From a virus: a stretch of DNA of 35,958 nucleotides. Below, one piece after another: positions 25,008 through 30,625 of this stretch (position 1 is its first letter; every line of letters begins with the position of its first letter). Position numbers and translations under genes: made by a program. Below the pieces are notes generated by a model. It was not told the DNA's origin. It saw only the letters and a list, made by a program, of their open reading frames with translations, and ran no database searches. The DNA lies in the IMG/VR virus record IMGVR_UViG_3300028800_000216, positions 1 through 35,958 of that record. The stretch is one strand, 5' to 3'.

Positions 25008-26927
25008 ATGGCAGTAACTACTCCAGCACAAGAATACATAAGACTTAGGTCTTATCTAAATCCGTATATTCAAGGGCCCAATACGACTGCGGTACTAAAA
25101 GCCTTGGCCGCTGGTATGGCTGCACCATTAATTAACAATGCGGCAGCGGTAAACGATCAATTGTACATAGTCAGTGCCTCTGGTTCCTATTTAGATCAAC
25201 GTTTAGCTGATTATGGAATTACACGCCCATCTAATGTGGGATTAACTGATTCCATTTTTAGAGAAATTGGCATACAGGTAAAAAATAGAAAACAAGTTAG
25301 GGATCTGATAAACCATGTTTTAGACTCTATATTTGGCGATGAATACACTCGTGCTACCAGTAAATCTAGCACAGTAGAACCGTATGCATTGAGCGATGGA
25401 GACACCCTAATAGTTAATTTTGATGATAATCATACGGCTACCATTACGTTTCATTCCAGTCAATTTACTAATATTAATGCGGCACTCGCAGAAGAAGTGG
25501 CCAACGCTATTACTATTACGCTAAGAAATTTTGGTTATTCGGGAACTGCCATATCGCAGAATGATGGAAATGGTAATTATGTATCGCTTATAAGCGACAC
25601 TATTGGACCGGCTTCTTCGGTAACGGTAATGGGTGGAAGTGCTCAAAATCAGCTACTGTTTCCTTCGATATTAGTTGCTGGCGGCAATATGTCTACTCAA
25701 TGGACAATATCGTTACAGTCCGGCGCCCCTGGCGGCATTTTACGATTCACCTGGACTGGTGGCTCTAATCCTAATCTAGGTAAAGTACAAGCCGGAGACT
25801 ATGTTAATATTTTTGGCGGAGGATTCGCATCATCTCCCAATGAGGGTAGTTATGCCATATTAACATCTGTTGGTGGCGCAATAGACGATTCTTATTTTGA
25901 GATTCAAAATCCTTTCGGGACTTCTGGAATTATTATTCAAGGCGCTGATGACGCAGTGTTATTTTTTAATCCGGTAATGCAACAGTTGAATAGTTTGCAA
26001 TCTTATGCGGCAGTATACCAAACTCAATCTAGGATTCTTCAAATTTTTCTACCCGCCACCACCCAGGTGATAGGCAGAACCAACATTGGCGCTTCATTTC
26101 TGCCGTATATACCTCAGACAGTGTACACGTTTAATGCCAACCCCAATTTTGGGGATACGTTTCAGATTACAAGCACCAATACATTTACTGCTGGCTCAAG
26201 TTTTACGATCGGAGCAACAATTGAAGAGACTTTAATAAATTTTGCAGCTGCTATCAATGCTATTCCAAATTTAGATGCCGTTATAGGAGCTGTTCCAGGA
26301 ACTGAACCCGGAGTCCCTACGCTTACTATTTTTCTAAGTTCAGATGCCTTAACGATAGTTGGAACCTATACTGGCTCTGCTTCAATTACATCAAGCGGTG
26401 CTTTGGGAGATCCAGTTTCTTTGGAACCTAATCAAAAAGGGCCAAATATATTCGATCTATCACAGGGATTTACGGTAACCCATGTTAATACTACTTTAAC
26501 ACAGGAATTGAATGCTGATAGTCCGTATGTTTTTACGGTTGCAAATGCAGAAGCGTTTCCAAATGAGGAAGGCTTTTTAGTTTTTGGTTACGGAACTCAA
26601 GAGCAGGAAGGTCCGGTACCATATATTGCGCGTCCTTCAGACAATACCTTATTGCTCAGTCCAATTTATTCGATAAAAACGCCTCACGCACCAGGCACTT
26701 CGGTATTTTTAGCTAAAAATTCAGCAGTAGTTTTGCCACCAGACGGAAGTGATTACGAATTATGGCTTACCGATGTGGTAGCCGGACGTATCTATGCGCA
26801 AGATTTAATTCAAAGTATAGCGGCAACAGGAATTAGCATAGTATTCACTATTTTATATCCAGACGATATAGGGCTTGGAAAATGGGGCACCATATATTCA
26901 GAAATTTCTGAAATATACGGACCATAA
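25008..26927 (+). CDS. Baseplate wedge-type protein, 639 residues
   Basis: The N-terminus has a J-like pattern: SGSYLDQRLADYGITRP near 57-73, then TDSIFREIGIQVKNRKQVRD near 79-98. Three beta-rich segments follow: GDTLIVNFDDNHTATITF (128-145), FTWTGGSNPNLGKVQAGDYV (near 245-264) and a diverged module F copy (near 373-465). Its placement directly after the J-like gene and its shared motifs suggest the second wedge member that pairs with it (a gp6/gp7-type or I/J-type arrangement). I cannot tell which. The start is three bases after the J stop. The C-terminus has GTSVFLAKN and a strand-rich end. Confidence 0.6.
   Translation: MAVTTPAQEYIRLRSYLNPYIQGPNTTAVLKALAAGMAAPLINNAAAVNDQLYIVSASGSYLDQRLADYGITRPSNVGLTDSIFREIGIQVKNRKQVRDLINHVLDSIFGDEYTRATSKSSTVEPYALSDGDTLIVNFDDNHTATITFHSSQFTNINAALAEEVANAITITLRNFGYSGTAISQNDGNGNYVSLISDTIGPASSVTVMGGSAQNQLLFPSILVAGGNMSTQWTISLQSGAPGGILRFTWTGGSNPNLGKVQAGDYVNIFGGGFASSPNEGSYAILTSVGGAIDDSYFEIQNPFGTSGIIIQGADDAVLFFNPVMQQLNSLQSYAAVYQTQSRILQIFLPATTQVIGRTNIGASFLPYIPQTVYTFNANPNFGDTFQITSTNTFTAGSSFTIGATIEETLINFAAAINAIPNLDAVIGAVPGTEPGVPTLTIFLSSDALTIVGTYTGSASITSSGALGDPVSLEPNQKGPNIFDLSQGFTVTHVNTTLTQELNADSPYVFTVANAEAFPNEEGFLVFGYGTQEQEGPVPYIARPSDNTLLLSPIYSIKTPHAPGTSVFLAKNSAVVLPPDGSDYELWLTDVVAGRIYAQDLIQSIAATGISIVFTILYPDDIGLGKWGTIYSEISEIYGP
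26124..26397 (+). repeat. Module F, diverged copy C in the 639-residue gene
   Basis: The encoded segment starts YTFNANPNFGDTFQI and keeps FTAGSSFTIGATxEETLxNFAAAINAIPNLDA-type spacing, matching copies A and B at 22828 and 23908. Match is clear at the protein level only. This links the two wedge genes by module exchange or ancient duplication. Confidence 0.55.
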
Positions 26928-26935
26928 GGATTTGT

Positions 26936-27364
26936 ATGGGACAACCATTAACATTAACCGGATCGCAGATTATACTTTATATTAATAACACTTCGTATAA
27001 AGTTGTGCAATCAATAACATTAGACTTTGACTATACCGAAGATAGTATTTATGGAATCGACACTCCTTGGGCACAAGAAATTGCTGGCGGAAGAGCAATG
27101 GTTCGTGGAAAGGTCACTGGATTACGCACTAAATTAAGTGGAGGCTTACAAGGTTCTAATTTGCGTCCACTTTTTACCGATTTAGCGGCATCACCTTATG
27201 TTTCTATCAGAATAGAAGACCGTTCTACTGGGGAAAGTATTGTATTGATTCAAAATGCCAAAGTAACCAATGAATCACACACCATCGCGACCGGCGGAAC
27301 TTACAAATTGAATTTTGATTTCGTTGGTCAGATTCCGTTGTTTGCTTTAGATAGAGCAGATTAG
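26936..27364 (+). CDS. Small beta-rich structural protein, 142 residues (tube- or connector-like)
   Basis: The product is strand-rich throughout: QIILYINNTSYKVVQSITLD, then YGIDTPWAQEIAGGRAMVRG, VTGLRTKLSGGLQGSNLR, SPYVSIRIEDRSTGE and YKLNFDFVGQIP. This length, the paired hairpin pattern and a run of conserved-looking Gly/Arg suggest a small tail tube- or tail terminator-like protein, perhaps one that joins tube and baseplate. I cannot name the family. GG upstream of ATG 26936 is weak. The stop overlaps the minus-strand HNH gene by four bases. Confidence 0.5.
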   Translation: MGQPLTLTGSQIILYINNTSYKVVQSITLDFDYTEDSIYGIDTPWAQEIAGGRAMVRGKVTGLRTKLSGGLQGSNLRPLFTDLAASPYVSIRIEDRSTGESIVLIQNAKVTNESHTIATGGTYKLNFDFVGQIPLFALDRAD

Positions 27365-28017
27365 TCTATTGTTTTATTCCCCTTTCTAATATTGTCATCA
27401 TACCACAAGGGCTGTAAATTTGTGTAATGACACGCCTCTTTAAATTGTTTTAGATCGGAAAGTTGAAATTTAGACAGCGGCTTTATATGGTCTATATGCC
27501 ACCCCATTCTTCCATGATTTTCCCACGTCATACCGTCCTGAAATAAAGATTCCAAATGTTTTTTTAATTCGAATAGAGTACATCCGAGATGCCTAATCGA
27601 AGAACCTGGTTTTTTGTTTCTTATTAGCACATTACTTAACCTGGTTCTAATAGTTGCGGCTAATTTAAATTCTATACTTGTTAATCTTTTCCTTTTTGTA
27701 TATTCCGAAGTAGCCTTTCTACCCTTTGCCGTTTTCTTTTGTTTAAGTCTACGATTATTATCGCAAAATTTACATATTGTGGTGCGCCCATTTACACACG
27801 CAACGTTTGCATAAAATTCATTGATATTTTTTCTTTTATTACATGTCCTACAAATTCTATATAGTTTATCTTTTTGCGACGCATTTCGTCTCCTGATGCC
27901 AAGACGAATCAGTTTGTGTCCAATAGCATATGCGCTTCTATAATCCAATAGCTTCTTTAGATTTGGATCGTGAGCATGCGCTATCACCATTTTTATCTCT
28001 TCATCAGACCATTTCAT
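27361..28017 (-). CDS. HNH endonuclease with zinc-ribbon, homing type, 218 residues
   Basis: Read on the minus strand, the product has an N-terminal helix-rich part (MKWSDEEIKMVIAHAHDP) that resembles a DNA-binding helix-turn-helix. A zinc-binding segment follows, with CRTCNKRKNINEFY and TICKFCDNNRR. The C-terminal HNH core is WHIDHIKPLSKFQL, then EACHYTNLQPLWYDDNIRKGNK. The HIDH, N-LQPL and N..KGN pieces are typical of phage HNH nucleases. It overlaps the upstream metallophosphoesterase gene by 14 bases and converges on the structural gene at 26936-27364. Confidence 0.85.
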   Translation of the reverse strand: MKWSDEEIKMVIAHAHDPNLKKLLDYRSAYAIGHKLIRLGIRRRNASQKDKLYRICRTCNKRKNINEFYANVACVNGRTTICKFCDNNRRLKQKKTAKGRKATSEYTKRKRLTSIEFKLAATIRTRLSNVLIRNKKPGSSIRHLGCTLFELKKHLESLFQDGMTWENHGRMGWHIDHIKPLSKFQLSDLKQFKEACHYTNLQPLWYDDNIRKGNKTID

Positions 28018-28603
28018 TTTTTTGAATTTCGTTTATTATATTAATTATTTGATCAATAGATACTGGTTTAAAATTCCACACATCTACTCCAACATTAATC
28101 ATTCTCTTTCTTATTCTCCATTTTTCATGGACATGGCCGTTCAATAAAAATCGTCCGTCATCTTTTGGTCTAAACTTACCATGTCTAATATCTTGACTAG
28201 AACCACTCTCTAGATAGGGAAGATGATTGATATTCACCCTCGCAACGCCTGGAATATCTAGTTCTCCAGAGATATGAACTTCAGAAAAACCATTGTCGAT
28301 ATATTTTTGAATCCATTTCTTTTGATTCTCTTCATTACGACTCTTTTTGTGAGCTGGATGGCAGTAATCATGATTTCCCGCGTATAAAATTTTCACGCCA
28401 TTTAGTCGTTTTGTATAAAGTTCTACCGATCGAAATGCCATGCTAAAATCGCCCAAATAGTACACGGTATCGTTGGGCATTACCGTTTCATTCCATTTTA
28501 AAATCATATCCTCATTCATGCGCTCCACGGTATCATAAGGACGCGCACAGTATTTTATCACGTTCTGATGGTAGAAATGGTGATCTGATGTGAAATAGAT
28601 CAT
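28004..28603 (-). CDS. Calcineurin-like metallophosphoesterase, 199 residues
   Basis: The product carries the five metal-binding motifs: SDHHFYH at residues 6-12 (DxH), GDFSMAF near 49 (GD), YAGNHDYCH near 70 (GNHD), INHLPYLE near 125 (H) and NGHVHEKW near 154 (GHxH). The fold hydrolyses phosphodiesters or phosphomonoesters; the substrate is unknown. Small phage versions may act on nucleotides, on cyclic-nucleotide signals or on RNA ends. The start at 28603 gives ATGA overlap with the upstream exonuclease stop and has a GGGGG run upstream, and is preferred to the longer frame opening at 28639. Confidence 0.85.
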   Translation of the reverse strand: MIYFTSDHHFYHQNVIKYCARPYDTVERMNEDMILKWNETVMPNDTVYYLGDFSMAFRSVELYTKRLNGVKILYAGNHDYCHPAHKKSRNEENQKKWIQKYIDNGFSEVHISGELDIPGVARVNINHLPYLESGSSQDIRHGKFRPKDDGRFLLNGHVHEKWRIRKRMINVGVDVWNFKPVSIDQIINIINEIQKNEMV

Positions 28604-29157
28604 TTTAATCCCCCGAATTTTTTGACTAGATGAAACCAAAGCCTAAAAGTATTTTTCGCATCTGCTAAAGCGGTGTGTTGTTTTCCTTCAAAACTGATAC
28701 CCAGTGATTCACAAGTATCTTTTAGTCCACCGCCCACCTTTTTATTATTGTAAAGTTGTATACTTTGAAAAATACTTTTAACGTCAATTACCCTATGACC
28801 CATAAAATTTTCACGCCCCGCCTTTAATATGTCTGTGGGATAGGCTTCATTATAAATATGGTAGCTATCATTGGACGCACCAACCCCATATACTAATGGA
28901 TTTTTAAAGCATTTATATTTTTTATGAAATGAATATAAGTCTTCATACGCCTCTCTAATGGATGGGGCATTCGAAACATCTGCCGTTTTAATGCCGGTTA
29001 CCCCTGTGATATATTCCGAAATTAATTCTTGTGGATCTACATATGTTTCGAAAGTGTCCAAAAGCTCTCCGGTAGGCAAGTGGTACGCGGCGGCGCCAAT
29101 TTGTATTGTGTGCCCAGAGGGCTGCATATATTCGCAATCCAATGACATGATTCTCAT
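28600..29157 (-). CDS. DEDDh-family 3'-5' exonuclease (DnaQ/RNase T-like), 185 residues
   Basis: The start has MRIMSLDCEYMQ with the first acidic pair D7 and E9. NDSYH in the middle supplies a further Asp. HTALADAKNT near the end has H161 and D166, completing the DEDDh set. Enzymes of this fold remove nucleotides from DNA or RNA 3' ends with two metal ions. At 185 residues it is a free-standing domain without a polymerase. It sits beside a metallophosphoesterase and an HNH nuclease in the minus-strand block, so RNA or DNA end processing is likely. The exact substrate cannot be told from sequence. Start ATG overlaps the upstream stop. Confidence 0.85.
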   Translation of the reverse strand: MRIMSLDCEYMQPSGHTIQIGAAAYHLPTGELLDTFETYVDPQELISEYITGVTGIKTADVSNAPSIREAYEDLYSFHKKYKCFKNPLVYGVGASNDSYHIYNEAYPTDILKAGRENFMGHRVIDVKSIFQSIQLYNNKKVGGGLKDTCESLGISFEGKQHTALADAKNTFRLWFHLVKKFGGLK

Positions 29158-29402
29158 AGGTAAACTACTTTCGTAAATTTAATTTCTGTTCTATCTCTTA
29201 GATGGGTAAGTGCCATTCCATTTTTATCTAGCAACCAATATTCTGGCTTACCGCCCCCACCGCATGCGCATGCGCCTTCTTTCCCAGACACCGTCAATAC
29301 ATATTGAACCCTTTTATCTGAGTCGTATGTACATTCGTACAGTCCGTAATAACCCATCTTTACTAAGTATTGGGCGTCTGCCGGTAAATGCGGTAAGTTC
29401 AT
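29154..29402 (-). CDS. Hypothetical protein, 82 residues
   Basis: The product begins MNLPHLPADAQYLVKMGYYG and has a strand-rich middle (VQYVLTVSGKE) interrupted by a Cys/Gly-rich ACACGGGGK, then further strands (EIKFTKVVYL). It is flanked by ATGA-type overlaps with neighbours on both sides. No family recognised. The cysteine pair could bind metal, but alone it does not show a function. Confidence 0.6.
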   Translation of the reverse strand: MNLPHLPADAQYLVKMGYYGLYECTYDSDKRVQYVLTVSGKEGACACGGGGKPEYWLLDKNGMALTHLRDRTEIKFTKVVYL

Positions 29403-29617
29403 TTATAAAACTCTTCTTTCCCACAATTTTCGCATTTGTGCCAGCTAGCAACTATTATCATTCCACTTTTGAATTCTTTGAATGATCGTTCTTCTCCCCA
29501 AACATGATGCTCACGCTTACAACCAAGATATGCGATGACCGCGACTGAGGCAAATATAAAAGATACAACAGCAAGTGCTACTAAGATGCCAAAAATTATT
29601 GCTTCTAAGAGATTCAT
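29399..29617 (-). CDS. Membrane-anchored zinc-ribbon-like protein, 72 residues
   Basis: One long hydrophobic segment (about residues 4-31, AIIFGILVALAVVSFIFAS and onward) is followed by a cytoplasmic or periplasmic tail. The tail carries C33, and then HKCENCGKEEFYK, a CxxC at its end that could bind zinc. It overlaps the lytic transglycosylase start region by one base. Proximity to a cell-wall hydrolase suggests a lysis-related role, such as a holin-like or envelope helper, but single-pass holins usually have no zinc motif. Function unknown. Confidence 0.6.
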   Translation of the reverse strand: MNLLEAIIFGILVALAVVSFIFASVAVIAYLGCKREHHVWGEERSFKEFKSGMIIVASWHKCENCGKEEFYK

Positions 29618-30060
29618 TACTCAATCTTTCTTGGGCCACAAGTTAAATAATCCTTGTGTTCTGCATCCAGTAACAATGTCACACCTTTGACGTATTTAAG
29701 GTTTCTGGGTTCCCCCGGAACCACTTGGCTTGGATTATACGTACCCGAATTATAAGCGCTGACTGCTTTACACCAATCCCCTTCATATCTGTCCAATTGA
29801 TACTTTAGATAGATGGCAGCCAATTCAGCATTGACTTCAGGATTCATTAGACCGTCGGCACCGTCTTTATAGCCCATAGCTTTAGCTGTACCCAATTTCA
29901 ATTGGCATAAGCCGTAGCTAGGGCTTCCGTGGTCTTGTGGGGCGATTACGTTTTGTAGGTTGGACTCGTGGGTACAAATAGCCAATAGGAGGGCGCCAGG
30001 GACGCCTACAGCCTTTGCAGCAGCCAAAATAACGCTTGTGAGATAGGGAATGGTATACAT
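29617..30060 (-). CDS. Lytic transglycosylase (SLT domain), probable endolysin or tail-associated hydrolase
   Basis: The 147-residue product has the soluble lytic transglycosylase signature. The catalytic Glu is E32 in ICTHESNLQ, followed by SYGLCQLKLGTA near 48-58 and SAYNSG near 101-106. It cleaves the glycan strand of peptidoglycan with formation of anhydro-muropeptide. I chose ATG 30060, with GGTGGAGG five bases upstream, over the GTG at 30072. No signal peptide is clear, so export would need a holin. It is the only cell-wall hydrolase seen. Its presence in a small minus-strand cassette with a membrane protein suggests lysis, while local tail genes also make a tail-tip role possible. Confidence 0.82.
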   Translation of the reverse strand: MYTIPYLTSVILAAAKAVGVPGALLLAICTHESNLQNVIAPQDHGSPSYGLCQLKLGTAKAMGYKDGADGLMNPEVNAELAAIYLKYQLDRYEGDWCKAVSAYNSGTYNPSQVVPGEPRNLKYVKGVTLLLDAEHKDYLTCGPRKIE

Positions 30061-30106
30061 CAGTGCCTCCACCCCATATAGTACCGGAAATGTGAGATTT
30101 GTCCAG

Positions 30107-30517
30107 TTAAGAGGTCTCTTCGCTACCTTTTCTAATGATTCCTTTAACTTGTAGAGTATAAAGTTTTGGCTTAGTCCGGTTTAGACAATTTGGAGCATTA
30201 CTACAGATCCTATAATACCAAGTTTCTCCGCCGCGATTATATACGAAAATTTCGAGATAACCGGTTTCACATTCCCTACAAGTCCATGATTTCTTTAAGT
30301 TTTCTAAGATTTCTTTGCCCTGTTCGGCTCTATCTTCTTTATAATGTTCATTAATAAGGTCTTTAATTGTATCGTACCGATCGAGATCTAGCCTCGCAAT
30401 TTGTTTTCGAAGAGAGCTAATTTGGCGTTTTAATTTGTCATTTTCATTCTTTAGACGCTGTTCTTTAGTGTTACCGTACCTATCTGTTCTATTTTTGCTC
30501 ATATTATTAAGATTCAT
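30107..30517 (-). CDS. Coiled-coil protein with C-terminal zinc ribbon, 136 residues
   Basis: The N-terminal half is a predicted coiled coil (KEQRLKNENDKLKRQISSLR, then KQIARLDLDR). The C-terminal half has CRECETGYLE and CSNAPNCLNRT, four cysteines in a zinc-ribbon spacing similar to topoisomerase-type zinc fingers. This would fit a nucleic-acid-binding or transcription-related protein, dimerised by its coil. The frame starts at ATG 30517 with AAGAGA upstream; an in-frame ATG at 30502 is an alternative. It is the first gene of the minus-strand block and lies divergent to the fibre gene. Confidence 0.65.
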   Translation of the reverse strand: MNLNNMSKNRTDRYGNTKEQRLKNENDKLKRQISSLRKQIARLDLDRYDTIKDLINEHYKEDRAEQGKEILENLKKSWTCRECETGYLEIFVYNRGGETWYYRICSNAPNCLNRTKPKLYTLQVKGIIRKGSEETS

Positions 30518-30625
30518 CCACTATCTCTTAAATCTATATGATAAATAAAGGATAGTAAACGATTTTATTGACAACCCATAACCACAATCTTAATGAGAGA
30601 CCTATCTAAGTAATCAAGGGTAATT
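30518..30625. promoter_or_regulatory. Divergent control region before the fibre genes
   Basis: These 108 bases lie between a minus-strand gene start and the fibre start at 30626. On the plus strand, TGATAAATAAAG at 30539-30550 resembles the T4-type late core and is similar to TGATATAAACA in the 7730-7895 region. TTGACA is at 30568-30573, without a good -10. AATCTTAA follows at 30586-30593. AAGGGTAATT lies just before ATG 30626. On the minus strand TATAGATT at 30537-30530 is a possible -10 for the divergent gene. All calls are by pattern. Confidence 0.4.
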
